From Asticcacaulis aquaticus (lineage in GTDB: Bacteria; Pseudomonadota; Alphaproteobacteria; Caulobacterales; Caulobacteraceae): 64,000 nt of DNA. A program made the position numbers and the translations under genes. Shown here one piece after another: positions 1 through 8,271 of the stretch; the first letter of the stretch is position 1; every line of letters starts with the position of its first letter. Below the pieces are notes generated by a model. It did no database searches. It was given only the letters and a program-made list of their open reading frames with translations, and had not been told where the DNA came from. The stretch lies in the NCBI RefSeq assembly GCF_028550415.1, contig NZ_JAQQKX010000002.1, positions 62,001-126,000 of the forward strand, read 5' to 3'.

Positions 1-875
1 CGGTTGGCGCAGACGCAGGTCTGACCCGAATTGCGGAATTTCGACGCCGCCGCGCCCGCGACCGCCAGATCGAGATCGGCGTCGTCGAACACCACCACTG
101 GCGCATTGCCACCCAGCTCCAGCGATATCTTTTTCACCGTCGTGGCGCATTGGGCGTAGAGTTTTTTGCCGACCGGCGTCGAGCCGGTGAAAGAGAACTT
201 CTTGATCCGCGCGTCCGACGTCAGCACGGCACCGATATCCGCCGAATGAGTCGTGGTGATGATGGCGATCAGGCCGTCCGGCACGCCCGCGTCTTTGGCC
301 AGACGCTTAAGCGCAATGGCACAGATCGGCGTATCCTCCGACGGCTTGACCACCGCCGCGCAACCTGCCGCCAGTGCGGGCCCCAGCTTGCGCGTAATCA
401 TCGACAGCGGGAAGTTCCACGGCGTAATCGCGCCAACGACACCGACCGGCTGGCTGATGGTCAGCAACTGCTTGCCGTCGGCCGTGGCCGGGATGGTGCG
501 GCCATAGGCGCGCTTGCCCTCTTCGGCGAACCATTCAATGAAGCCGGCCGCATAGGCGACTTCGCCACGCGCCTCCTTGATGGCGCGGCCCTGCTCCAGC
601 GACACCAGAAGCCCCAAGGCCTCCTGATGCTTCATGATGACGGCGTACCAGGCTTCCATGACTTTAGCGCGCGCCTTGGCGGTCAGGGCGGCCCAGGCGG
701 GCATGGCTTTTTCAGCCACAGCGATGGCCGCTTCGGTGTCGGCAGCCGTCATTTCGCGCACATAGGCCAGCACGTCGCCGGTCGAAGGGTTATGGACCGC
801 AAAATGCGGCCACGACGGCGGCGTCAGGCTGATATCTTCGCCGAGCAGATCGATAAGGGCGGGAGTCAATTTCAT
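1..875 (-). CDS. gabD: NAD(P)-dependent succinate-semialdehyde dehydrogenase, 3' end outside window
   Basis: Aldehyde dehydrogenase superfamily enzyme that would oxidise succinate semialdehyde to succinate. About 291 residues are visible; the C-terminal part lies beyond the left edge. The reading frame shows the ITPWNFPLSM cofactor-domain motif, FTGSTPVGK, the general-base glutamate in LELGGNAP and, in the last visible residues, the catalytic-cysteine motif NSGQTCVCAN. The two cysteines spaced CVC are typical of the GabD branch. The ATG lies 4 bp after the stop of the puuC-like gene, so the two are almost certainly co-transcribed. Substrate is inferred from family resemblance and context; glutarate semialdehyde is an alternative. 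Confidence 0.9.
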   Translation of the reverse strand, partial: MKLTPALIDLLGEDISLTPPSWPHFAVHNPSTGDVLAYVREMTAADTEAAIAVAEKAMPAWAALTAKARAKVMEAWYAVIMKHQEALGLLVSLEQGRAIKEARGEVAYAAGFIEWFAEEGKRAYGRTIPATADGKQLLTISQPVGVVGAITPWNFPLSMITRKLGPALAAGCAAVVKPSEDTPICAIALKRLAKDAGVPDGLIAIITTTHSADIGAVLTSDARIKKFSFTGSTPVGKKLYAQCATTVKKISLELGGNAPVVVFDDADLDLAVAGAAASKFRNSGQTCVCAN

Positions 876-879
876 AGTT

Positions 880-2400
880 CTATGCCTTGAACGTTATGGA
901 AACGGCCTTGAGGTCGGCATACTTATATAGGGCGTGCAGGCTGCGATCGCGACCGAAGCCCGACTGTTTAAATCCACCGAACGGCATGGTGATGTCGCAG
1001 GCATCCCACCCATTGACCCAGACCAGACCCGCCTTCAGCGCCTTGGTGGCCCGCATGGCGCGGTCAAGGCTGGCGGTCCACACCCCCGACGCCAGTCCGT
1101 AAACCGTGTCGTTGGCCAGTCGGTAAGCCTCGGCCTCATCGGTGAAGGCTAAAACCGAAAGGACCGGCCCGAACACCTCTTCCCTCGCCAGCACATTGTC
1201 GGCGGTAATATCGAGCAGCGACGGCTCGACATAGAAGCCGCCCGTTTCGGTTTGTACGCGGTGGCCGCCCAGCAGCAGACGCCCACCGTCGGCCTGTCCC
1301 TTGTCGATATAGCCGAGCGCCGTGTGCATCTGACGTTCAGAAATCATCGCCCCAAACTGCGTGGCCGGATCGAAGGGATCGCCGACTTTGATCGATTTGG
1401 CCACGGCGATGACTTTTTCGACGAAGGCGTCCTTGATCGAGGCCTCGACGAACAGGCGCGAGGCCGCCGTACACACCTGCCCCTGATTGTAGAACACCCC
1501 CCACGCCGCATTCTGCGCAGCGGCATCAAGGGCGGCGCAATCGGCAAAGACAATCTGCGGCGACTTACCGCCCAGCTCCAGCGACACGCGCTTGAGGTTC
1601 GAATCCGCCGCCGCCCTCATCAATTGCCGCCCGACCGGACCGGAGCCGGTAAAGGCGATCATATCGACATCCATATGCCGGGCGAGTGCATCCCCTGCCT
1701 CGTGCCCTAAGCCCGTGACAACGTTGAACACGCCAGCGGGCACCCCGGCCTCGACCGCCAGCGCGGCTACATAGAGCGCCGTCATGGACGATAGTTCCGC
1801 CGGTTTCAGCACCACCGAATTGCCCATGGCCAGGGCGGGGGCAACCTTCCACATGGCCATGTGCAGCGGGAAATTCCACGGCACGATGGCGCCGATCACC
1901 CCTAACGGCTCATGCACCGCATAGGACAGGCGGTTGTCCGGCGTCGGTCCGACCTCGCCATATATCTTGTCGAGCGCTTCGGCGTAATAGCGCGTCGTGT
2001 TGATGGCCAGAGGGATATCGACAGCGCGGCTGTCGCGGATCGGCTTACCGGTGTCGAGCGTCTCCAAAAGCGCCAGATTTTCAGCGTGGGCGCTCATCAG
2101 GTCGGCCAGCTTGTGCAGAACCTGCTTACGCGCTTTCGGGGCCAGACGGGTCCAGCGCCCGTCCTCGAACGCGGTGCGCGCAGCGATCACGGCGGTGTCG
2201 ACATCAGCAGCATCACAGGCGGCAATGCGGTTGATCAACGTACCGTCGCGAGGGGTGTGGTTATCGAAGGTTTTGCCGGATCGGGCATCAACCCAGCTAC
2301 CGCCGATGAAAGCCTGAGCAGGCTTGGCGACCGCGCTCAAGGCGGCCATCACACCGTCGAGGTCCGTGGCGGGCGACAGGGGAGTCGAAAACGCGCTCAT
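880..2400 (-). CDS. puuC: aldehyde dehydrogenase, PuuC-like (gamma-glutamyl-aminobutyraldehyde type)
   Basis: Aldehyde dehydrogenase of 506 residues, a normal family length. Visible motifs are IVPWNFPLHM, FTGSGPVGRQ, the general base in LELGGKSP (about E275) and the catalytic cysteine in NQGQVCTAAS (about C310). The best family resemblance is to PuuC/AldH enzymes that oxidise gamma-glutamyl-aminobutyraldehyde or related omega-aminoaldehydes. I chose the ATG at 2400 because GGAGG lies 8 bases upstream; an in-frame start 15 codons earlier lacks a ribosome site and would run through the putative operator. It heads a puuC-gabD unit downstream of a GntR regulator. The exact aldehyde cannot be read from sequence. 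Confidence 0.9.
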   Translation of the reverse strand: MSAFSTPLSPATDLDGVMAALSAVAKPAQAFIGGSWVDARSGKTFDNHTPRDGTLINRIAACDAADVDTAVIAARTAFEDGRWTRLAPKARKQVLHKLADLMSAHAENLALLETLDTGKPIRDSRAVDIPLAINTTRYYAEALDKIYGEVGPTPDNRLSYAVHEPLGVIGAIVPWNFPLHMAMWKVAPALAMGNSVVLKPAELSSMTALYVAALAVEAGVPAGVFNVVTGLGHEAGDALARHMDVDMIAFTGSGPVGRQLMRAAADSNLKRVSLELGGKSPQIVFADCAALDAAAQNAAWGVFYNQGQVCTAASRLFVEASIKDAFVEKVIAVAKSIKVGDPFDPATQFGAMISERQMHTALGYIDKGQADGGRLLLGGHRVQTETGGFYVEPSLLDITADNVLAREEVFGPVLSVLAFTDEAEAYRLANDTVYGLASGVWTASLDRAMRATKALKAGLVWVNGWDACDITMPFGGFKQSGFGRDRSLHALYKYADLKAVSITFKA

Positions 2401-2418
2401 GACAACAACCTCCGAAAC

Positions 2419-2428
2419 TGTGATCACA
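2419..2428. promoter_or_regulatory. candidate operator TGTGATCACA upstream of puuC-gabD
   Basis: A perfect 10-bp palindrome 18 bp upstream of the puuC start and just ahead of its ribosome site. Nine of the ten bases (TGTGATCAC) recur in the gntR/aminotransferase intergenic region, so binding by the adjacent GntR regulator is a reasonable inference. The half-site spacing is compatible with GntR family dimers. Confidence 0.5.
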
Positions 2429-2466
2429 GATGGAGCATGACGCACAATATCATGTCAAGCTTTCAT

Positions 2467-2616
2467 CCTCCCCTGTAGCAAAGCGTACGGGGGAGGTGCC
2501 GAGCAAGCGAAGCGCGTCGAGGCGGAGGGGGCAAACCATGCGCAGAAACGCCTCCTCCGTCGGCTCATTTCATTCGCCGCCACCTCCCCCGCTTTGCCCA
2601 AAGGCTCGCAGGGGAG
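2467..2616. repeat. palindromic intergenic repeat cassette (CCTCCCC family)
   Basis: The 221 bp between gntR and puuC are mostly filled by a palindromic cassette: a left arm starting CCTCCCCTGTAGC and ending GGGGGAGGTG, and a right arm starting CACCTCCCCC and ending CAGGGGAG. The left arm recurs in reverse orientation at 47556-47587 with 30 of 32 bases identical, so this is a dispersed family. No coding potential is apparent. Confidence 0.75.
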
Positions 2617-2621
2617 AATGA

Positions 2622-3305
2622 CTAACCCTTCAACGCCTCAAGCATCAGTTCCATGCCCTCGTGCACGTCCTCCGCCATATGCTGACGGACGGCGGCGTGA
2701 TCGCCGGTCTCCAAAGCCTTGATCAGTTCCTGATGGTGGTCCTGCGGCAATTGCACCGTCCCCAGTCGCCCGAACACGACCCGCATGAACGGCCCCGATT
2801 GCAACCACAGGGTCCGCGCCATATCGAGGAACAGGTCGGCTTCGGCGAGGTTATACAGGCGGAAATGGAAGGCGTAATTGGCCTTCATATAGCCGTCGAC
2901 ATCGCCCTTCGACAGCGCCGCCATCAGGCGTTCATCATCGTTTTTAAGCTCGACAATAACGTCGCGGGTAATTTTCTGCGCGCCCAAAAAGGCCAGTTCC
3001 GGCTCGACCCACTGCCGCGCCGTCATAAGTTGCAACAGGCGATTTTCGCTTAAAGACGGCACGCGCAGGCGCTTGTTCGACGGCTGCAACTCCAGCGCCT
3101 TTTGCGCGATCAGACGGCGCACGGCCTCGCGCACGGGCATGGGACTGACGTTCAACTCGTTGGCCAGGGTGCGCAGCGATACCGACTTGCCCGGCGGAAT
3201 CTGCCCCTGAATGAGCGACTCGGCCAGGGCCTCATAGACCTGATCGTGGATCGAGGTGTCGTCGTCCATGCTCAGGGGAAACTGATTCAAGCCCGGATAA
3301 CCCAT
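2622..3305 (-). CDS. GntR family transcriptional regulator (FadR subfamily, FCD domain)
   Basis: A 227-residue regulator. Residues about 18-85 form the GntR winged helix (IHDQVYEALAESLIQGQIPPG, then LNVSPMPVREAVRRL), and the rest is an all-helical FCD ligand-binding domain ending in a typical H-x3-H region (DHHQELIKALETGD). FCD regulators usually bind small carboxylates or amino acids and repress catabolic genes. It is co-directional with puuC-gabD and divergent from the aminotransferase gene, with a shared TGTGATCAC palindrome in front of both units. The start could also be the Met 12 codons downstream; neither has a clear ribosome site. Confidence 0.9.
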   Translation of the reverse strand: MGYPGLNQFPLSMDDDTSIHDQVYEALAESLIQGQIPPGKSVSLRTLANELNVSPMPVREAVRRLIAQKALELQPSNKRLRVPSLSENRLLQLMTARQWVEPELAFLGAQKITRDVIVELKNDDERLMAALSKGDVDGYMKANYAFHFRLYNLAEADLFLDMARTLWLQSGPFMRVVFGRLGTVQLPQDHHQELIKALETGDHAAVRQHMAEDVHEGMELMLEALKG

Positions 3306-3327
3306 ACTGTATTCATGACCTCAAAAA

Positions 3328-3337
3328 TGTGATCACG
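3328..3337. promoter_or_regulatory. candidate operator TGTGATCACG in divergent gntR/aminotransferase promoter
   Basis: Second copy of the palindromic core found in front of puuC. It lies 23 bp upstream of the gntR start and 50 bp upstream of the first possible aminotransferase start, a position suited to autoregulation and joint control. Assignment to the GntR protein is inference. Confidence 0.5.
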
Positions 3338-3386
3338 ATTTTACGCCGCGCGTCACAATAGACTGGAAGCGAAATCTATAGCCTGT

Positions 3387-4754
3387 ATGCTCGGTTCCGA
3401 CAAATCCCATCTTTACATGAGCCCCCCGATGGACGACCGCCTCCCCTCCCCTGACGCGATGCAATCTTTCTGGATGCCGTTCACGCCCAACCGCGCCTTC
3501 AAATCCGGCCGCCATAAGCTGCTGGTCGAGGCCGATGGCATGTTCTACAAAAGCCACGACGGTCGCGAGATTCTGGACGCAACCTCAGGCCTCTGGTGCT
3601 CCAATGCCGGGCATAACCGCCCGAAAATCACCGCCGCGATTCAGAAACAGGCCGCGACTATGGACTTCGCGCCGACCTTCAACATAGCACACCCGCTGGC
3701 CTTCGAGTTCACGCACAAACTGTCCGGCATCCTGCCCTACGACCTCAAAAAAATCTTCCTGACCAATTCGGGATCGGAGGCCGCTGATACCGCGTTGAAG
3801 ATCGCCCTGGCCTATCACCGGATGCGCGGGCAAGGCGCCAAGACACGCCTGATCGGTCGTGAACGCGCCTATCACGGCACGGGCTTCGGTGGCATCAGCG
3901 TCGGCGGCCTCGTCAAGAACCGCATGTCTTTCGGTACGCTACTGACGGGCGTCGATCACCTGCCACATACACACCTGCCGGAAAATGTCTTCACCAAGGG
4001 TGAGCCCGAACACGGCGCGGACCTCGCCGACGCTCTGGAACGGATTGTCGCCCTGCACGACGCCAGCACCATCGCCGCCGTCATTGTCGAGCCCGTCGCC
4101 GGATCGACCGGCGTCCTGATCCCGCCCAAAGGCTATCTGAAACGCCTGCGCGAGCTATGCGACAAGCACGATATCCTGCTTATTTTCGATGAAGTGATCA
4201 CCGGCTTCGGGCGTCTGGGCGCGGCCTTCGGGGCCGACTATTTCGGCGTGCGGCCCGACCTTTTGTGCATGGCCAAGGGCATCACCAATGCCACCGTGCC
4301 GATGGGCGCGGTCGCCGTGTCGAACCGCATCTACGACACCTTCATGCAGGCGTCAGACACCCCGATCGAGCTGTTCCACGGCTATACCTATTCCGGCCAT
4401 CCACTGGCCTGCGCTGCCGGGATCGCCACGCTGGAAACCTACGAAGACGAAGGCCTGTTCGCCCGCGCCGCTGACATGGCGCCCTATTGGCAAGACGCCG
4501 TGCACAGTTTGCGTGATGCCAGACACGTCATCGACATCCGTAATCTGGGCCTTGTCGCCGGGATCGAACTGCAACCTCGCGAAGGCGCGGCAACCGCCCG
4601 GGCGCTGGAGGTTTTCGACCGCTGCTTCGACGACGGCCTGCTGATCCGCGTGACGGGTGATATCATCGCCATGTCACCGCCTCTGATCGTCGAAAAGCCG
4701 CAGATCGACCGGATGATCGAGACCATCCGCTACGCTTTGGCCGTTACAGAATAG
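3387..4754 (+). CDS. class III omega-aminotransferase (beta-alanine/putrescine-pyruvate type)
   Basis: PLP-dependent fold-type I class III aminotransferase of 455 residues. The N-terminal FWMPFTPNR is characteristic of omega-amino acid:pyruvate transaminases. Further landmarks are GLWCSNAGHNRP, TNSGSEAADTALKIA, the PLP-contacting aspartate in IFDEVITGFGR and the Schiff-base lysine in CMAKGITNA (about K297). It would move an omega-amino group from beta-alanine, putrescine or a similar amine to pyruvate and deliver an aldehyde to the neighbouring dehydrogenases. Mets at 3387, 3417 and 3429 are possible starts and none has a good ribosome site, so the first 10-14 residues are uncertain. Confidence 0.9.
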   Translation: MLGSDKSHLYMSPPMDDRLPSPDAMQSFWMPFTPNRAFKSGRHKLLVEADGMFYKSHDGREILDATSGLWCSNAGHNRPKITAAIQKQAATMDFAPTFNIAHPLAFEFTHKLSGILPYDLKKIFLTNSGSEAADTALKIALAYHRMRGQGAKTRLIGRERAYHGTGFGGISVGGLVKNRMSFGTLLTGVDHLPHTHLPENVFTKGEPEHGADLADALERIVALHDASTIAAVIVEPVAGSTGVLIPPKGYLKRLRELCDKHDILLIFDEVITGFGRLGAAFGADYFGVRPDLLCMAKGITNATVPMGAVAVSNRIYDTFMQASDTPIELFHGYTYSGHPLACAAGIATLETYEDEGLFARAADMAPYWQDAVHSLRDARHVIDIRNLGLVAGIELQPREGAATARALEVFDRCFDDGLLIRVTGDIIAMSPPLIVEKPQIDRMIETIRYALAVTE

Positions 4755-5007
4755 ACGTCACCACCGCAAACAGCCCAAACGCCGCGCAGCCCAGCACGTT
4801 CATCCACCGCCCGCCAAGCTTTCTGACCTGCGGATGAAAGCGCGCGACGAACAGGACCAACACCAACCCCAGGGCCCATTGCCCCACCGGATCGCTCTGC
4901 CCCATCAGGATGAAACCACCCCAGATAAACAACAGCCACAGCAACCAGTATAGCGGCGCGCTGACCACACCCAGCATATGCCACAGGGCTTCGGCGAAGG
5001 TTTTCAT
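4744..5007 (-). CDS. small hydrophobic membrane protein of unknown function
   Basis: An 87-residue protein with two or three predicted membrane segments (about residues 13-35, 42-58 and 67-86), rich in Trp. It is convergent with the aminotransferase gene and their 3' ends overlap by 11 bp. No family recognised. Coding status rests on the uninterrupted membrane-like composition and its fit between neighbours; the ribosome site is weak. Confidence 0.55.
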   Translation of the reverse strand: MKTFAEALWHMLGVVSAPLYWLLWLLFIWGGFILMGQSDPVGQWALGLVLVLFVARFHPQVRKLGGRWMNVLGCAAFGLFAVVTSIL

Positions 5008-5120
5008 AAATCGCGCTCGTTTTTATGATTTTCTTACGGAATCAGGCCGATATCCTTGCCCTAAAGGCCGTCAAAGCGCCATAGTGTGACGGCTCATTCT
5101 TTTCACCTCCGGGGCTCGCC

Positions 5121-5585
5121 ATGTTTAACCTGTCCGAACAACTCAGCGAACTGCGCGACTCCATCATCGCTGTTGTCCTGCTGGTCGCCGCCGCCATTCT
5201 GGGCGTCGCCTGGGCCAGTATTGGCCTGTTCAATGCCCTGCAAATCTGGCTCGGTCCGGTATGGGGGCCGGTAGCGCTAGGGGCAGCAATGATCCTGCCG
5301 CTGGCGATCTACATGTTGATCAAACGCCTGACCAAGGAAGAAAAAAAGCGTCAACAGACGCTTGCGAAACAACAGACACAAGCCTTCTATACCCAATCTT
5401 CGGTGGTCCATATCCAACGTATCCTCGATGCGCTCAAGGGTCGCTCGCCGGTACTGGCGACCGTGGGCGCGGTGATCGCCGGGTTCCTCGCCTCGAAATT
5501 CCCGTCCATGCTGGCGGTCCTGTCGGAAATCATCGGTGCCTGGGGCGACGACGTGAAGCGCAAGACCGCCGAACACGACGACTGA
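5121..5585 (+). CDS. membrane protein of unknown function, holin-like layout
   Basis: A 154-residue protein with a short N-terminal helix, two long membrane segments (about residues 14-38 and 45-66), a basic KKRQQTLAKQQ coiled stretch and a third weakly hydrophobic region near residues 110-130. The layout resembles small inner-membrane proteins sometimes grouped with holin superfamily III, but I see no diagnostic motif. It is a single gene ending about 100 bp before tRNA-Leu. A short AGCCGG/CCGGCT hairpin follows the stop at 5599-5615. Confidence 0.65.
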   Translation: MFNLSEQLSELRDSIIAVVLLVAAAILGVAWASIGLFNALQIWLGPVWGPVALGAAMILPLAIYMLIKRLTKEEKKRQQTLAKQQTQAFYTQSSVVHIQRILDALKGRSPVLATVGAVIAGFLASKFPSMLAVLSEIIGAWGDDVKRKTAEHDD

Positions 5586-5681
5586 GGGCACAGGGGATAG
5601 CCGGTTTTTCCGGCTTGCACGGCGGCTTAAAACTCGATAACAACGGCGCTCTTGTCGGACGCGCCTGTTGTCTGGCCCTGT

Positions 5682-5766
5682 GCCCCTGTGGTGAAATTGG
5701 TAGACGCGCCGGATTCAAAATCCGGTACCGCGAGGTGTGTCGGTTCGAGTCCGACCGGGGGCACCA
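5682..5766 (+). tRNA. tRNA-Leu (anticodon CAA)
   Basis: A complete 85-nt class II tRNA with an encoded CCA end. The acceptor GCCCCTG pairs with CGGGGGC, the anticodon stem is CCGGA/TCCGG with loop TTCAAAA giving anticodon CAA, the T arm contains GGTTCGAGTCC, and a long variable arm is present as expected for tRNA-Leu. It decodes UUG. No integrase or duplicated 3' end is visible nearby. Confidence 0.96.
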
Positions 5767-5935
5767 TTTCTTTTGAAAATCAAAGCTAACCCCGGGTTCC
5801 GGGTCTTTGCGGACGTCGTCCTTGGGGGGGCATCAAACTGTCTGAAAATCGTATGCGGACCGTCTCGTCACGCCTTCCCTCGACGGACGACTCACCGAAT
5901 AAATCTGTCACATAAGTCATGTGGCGGAGGAATCC

Positions 5936-6523
5936 ATGTACGGCAAACTCACGGTTATCTGCGGCCCCATGTTCGCCGGAAAGACGACCGAACTGCTGAA
6001 ACGCATCCTCTGGGCCCGCAACGGCGAAAACAAGAACGTCCTGGTGCTCAAGACGGCCTTTGACAATCGTTACGCCGATACCCGCGTCGTCTCCCACAAC
6101 GGCCTGTCCGCCGACGCCAAGGCCATTCGCCGTTTCGCCGATATCGCCGATCTGTCCCGCGAAGCCGAACTGGTCTGCCTCGACGAAGTGCAGTTTTTCA
6201 CCGGCATGGATATGGACGTCGTCGAATTCGTGTCCGACCTGCTGCATGGCGGCCGCGATATCGTCGTCGCCGGTCTCGATACCAACTGGAAAGGCGAGCC
6301 CTTCCCGGCCACGGCGCTGCTGATGGCCATGGCAGACGAGGTGATCAAGCTCAAGGCCCACTGCTCGGTCTGCGGACAGCCCGCCTATAAGTCCTTCAAA
6401 AAATTACAGGATGGACGCGAAATCGTGCTCGGTAACTCCGACATCTACGAAGCCCGCTGCAATCAGCACTGGATCGCGGAAAGAATCGACCGGCCACAAG
6501 AGATCGCGGCCGCGCACGCCTGA
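5936..6523 (+). CDS. tdk: thymidine kinase
   Basis: Salvage enzyme phosphorylating thymidine to dTMP, type II (TK1-like), 195 residues. It shows the P-loop GPMFAGKTTELL, the DEVQFF segment carrying the catalytic carboxylate, and the zinc-binding lasso residues in HCSVCGQPAYKS plus a later C-x2-H (RCNQHW). The ATG at 5936 is chosen because GGAGG ends 5 bases before it; a GTG 5 codons earlier would overlap that ribosome site. It converges on the unrecognised membrane-protein pair with a 21-bp gap. Confidence 0.96.
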   Translation: MYGKLTVICGPMFAGKTTELLKRILWARNGENKNVLVLKTAFDNRYADTRVVSHNGLSADAKAIRRFADIADLSREAELVCLDEVQFFTGMDMDVVEFVSDLLHGGRDIVVAGLDTNWKGEPFPATALLMAMADEVIKLKAHCSVCGQPAYKSFKKLQDGREIVLGNSDIYEARCNQHWIAERIDRPQEIAAAHA

Positions 6524-6544
6524 GGCACCCGTCAGACCACCATG

Positions 6545-7339
6545 TTAGGCCAGCATGTTCTTCTTGTGCTTGGCCAGCTTCCCCTTGGCCGGGCCCGGCG
6601 GCAACGGCGGCAGGTCATCCGCCCCCGATACCGCTGCGGGCGCGTCGACAGTCACCACCACCGTGTCGCTAACCGCCTTCGATTTGCGGCTTTTCGGACG
6701 CGATTTCGGCGGCGTCGGTGTGGCGGGCGCCGGTGTACCGCGGCTCAGATGCTGAAGCGCGTGCGCCGCCGAACGCGAACGGCTCAACTCGGCCTGAGCG
6801 CCTTCGATCAGACCGAGGACGGCTGTCTCGTCCGACCAGACGGCGTGAAAACCCTGCAAGGCCTGCCAGACCGCCACCCGATGCTCGTCGGCGGTCATGT
6901 CGGCCTTTACCTTCGTCGGTTTTTCCGGCTTTACCTCGCCCGGTACGGGGTCGGGCTCATCCACGGCCTTGGCCAGATCCTCGAACAGCTTTCCGCTCTT
7001 GTCTTTGAGTACCAGCAGGCTGCCCAATCGCGCTTCGACGGTCGCCGACAGTTCACGGGCGTATTCTATCTGGATAGCGCCCGAGGCATGGACGGCGCGC
7101 AGCAGAGCCAGATTGATGCTGTCATAGATCGCCTTCGCCGACGCCTTGCGCCGTGCCTCCAGCCGCGCCCGCGCAAAGCTGCGCGTCAGCCCATAAAAGA
7201 CCGCGCACAGTAGCAGGCCGAGCACAACCAGCCCGCCCAGCAGCATGAGCGTATGGCCATCCAGGATCACGGTCGCGACGCTGCGCGGACCGTCGCCAAA
7301 GGGATCGCCGAAATCTTCGGGGGCGTCGGAATACCTCAT
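6545..7339 (-). CDS. one-TM protein of unknown function, second gene of MRYS pair
   Basis: A 264-residue protein: acidic N-terminal tail starting MRYS, one membrane helix (about residues 31-52), a helical region rich in Arg/Ala (about 55-120), a Pro/Lys-rich linker, another short helical segment (about 150-195) and a disordered Pro/Lys/Ala tail. Its start overlaps the stop of the preceding gene in an ATGA arrangement, so the two are translationally coupled. The partner has the same tail-helix-soluble layout and also starts MRYS. I recognise no family; a membrane-anchored assembly of the two products is inference. Confidence 0.75.
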   Translation of the reverse strand: MRYSDAPEDFGDPFGDGPRSVATVILDGHTLMLLGGLVVLGLLLCAVFYGLTRSFARARLEARRKASAKAIYDSINLALLRAVHASGAIQIEYARELSATVEARLGSLLVLKDKSGKLFEDLAKAVDEPDPVPGEVKPEKPTKVKADMTADEHRVAVWQALQGFHAVWSDETAVLGLIEGAQAELSRSRSAAHALQHLSRGTPAPATPTPPKSRPKSRKSKAVSDTVVVTVDAPAAVSGADDLPPLPPGPAKGKLAKHKKNMLA

Positions 7340-8103
7340 CGGATATAGCCCTGTCCCGGATCGGCGGTACCCGCGCCCGGCAGGGTTTCGGGCGGATGGA
7401 ACGGCGGCGATTGGTTAAGCTGCTTCTGCACGGCGGCATATTGCGCCGTCATCAGCGTCAGATCGCGCCACTGCGCGGCCAGCTTTTGCAGCAGCAGCCA
7501 TACCTTCGTCGCCTTGTCGAAGCCGGGCGCAGATGCCTTCTTCGCCTCGGCCTTGCCGGGATAATTCACGTCGCCGCCCATGGCACCGATCGCCTGCACC
7601 GGTGCGCGTCCGTCGGGATCGGCGGTGACGGCACCGCCTTGGTTGACCGCGATATTGATGACGGTGCCGCCCGACATACCCGCTGCGGTCGCTGCCGACG
7701 TCTTGGCCTTGTCGGCCTCGACCTCCTTGATGGCCGAGGCGGCCTTGATCAGGGCGCCGTGGTGTTTAGACACCAGGTCCACAAGGGCATTGGTATTGGG
7801 AAACAAACGGTCATTGGTGGCGATCACGTCCCGCGCATTGTCCACCACCTGGGCCTGAGAACCGGATACAGAGCGCGTCACCGCCAGCCACAGGGCCTTG
7901 ACGCCGGATTTGAGATCGTAAAAGCCCTCAGGACCGCTTTTGCTGCCGGCGACAGCACCGGCCAGAATCATCACAAGGCAAAAGACAGCCCCCGCGATCC
8001 AGATCAACCCCCCGCTCCACCACAGGCGCACCAAGGTGTCCCACAGGGTGGGGTCGTAAAAGCCGTCGGGCGGCGTGTTGTACTCATCCCCGCTGTACCG
8101 CAT
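7336..8103 (-). CDS. one-TM protein of unknown function, first gene of MRYS pair
   Basis: A 255-residue protein with an acidic N-terminal tail (MRYSGDEYN...), one membrane helix at about residues 29-52, then a mainly helical soluble part with a central Gly/Ala segment (GMSGGTVINIAVNQGG) and a Pro-rich C-terminus. GGGGAGG lies upstream of the ATG, with longer spacing than ideal. It is the first gene of a two-gene unit overlapping its partner by 4 bp. No known domain recognised. Confidence 0.75.
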   Translation of the reverse strand: MRYSGDEYNTPPDGFYDPTLWDTLVRLWWSGGLIWIAGAVFCLVMILAGAVAGSKSGPEGFYDLKSGVKALWLAVTRSVSGSQAQVVDNARDVIATNDRLFPNTNALVDLVSKHHGALIKAASAIKEVEADKAKTSAATAAGMSGGTVINIAVNQGGAVTADPDGRAPVQAIGAMGGDVNYPGKAEAKKASAPGFDKATKVWLLLQKLAAQWRDLTLMTAQYAAVQKQLNQSPPFHPPETLPGAGTADPGQGYIR

Positions 8104-8216
8104 ACGCCCCTGAAACCTCCCCCTCTTCCAGCCTCTCGCGAGTTACACGATCCTGTTGAAACGGGTTAACAGATTGCCGCGCGGTGCGCCAGACGGTTCG
8201 CGCGTTTTCATAGGCA

Positions 8217-8249
8217 AGTGGGCCCGCATTGCATCAATGCGGGCCCACT
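8217..8249 (-). terminator. strong hairpin after the marR-type gene
   Basis: A perfect 15-bp inverted repeat (AGTGGGCCCGCATTG) with a 3-nt loop lies 22 bp after the stop of the MarR-type gene. On the minus strand it is followed by TTGCC rather than a proper U-run, so it may stabilise the 3' end or be a weak terminator. The rest of the 168-bp gap holds nothing I can identify. Confidence 0.55.
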
Positions 8250-8271
8250 ATGATATTCATATGGGATAGGC

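Noticed and set aside
5682-5766. tRNA-Leu as integration site of a mobile element
   Set aside because: No integrase, no duplicated tRNA 3' end and no change in gene content next to it.
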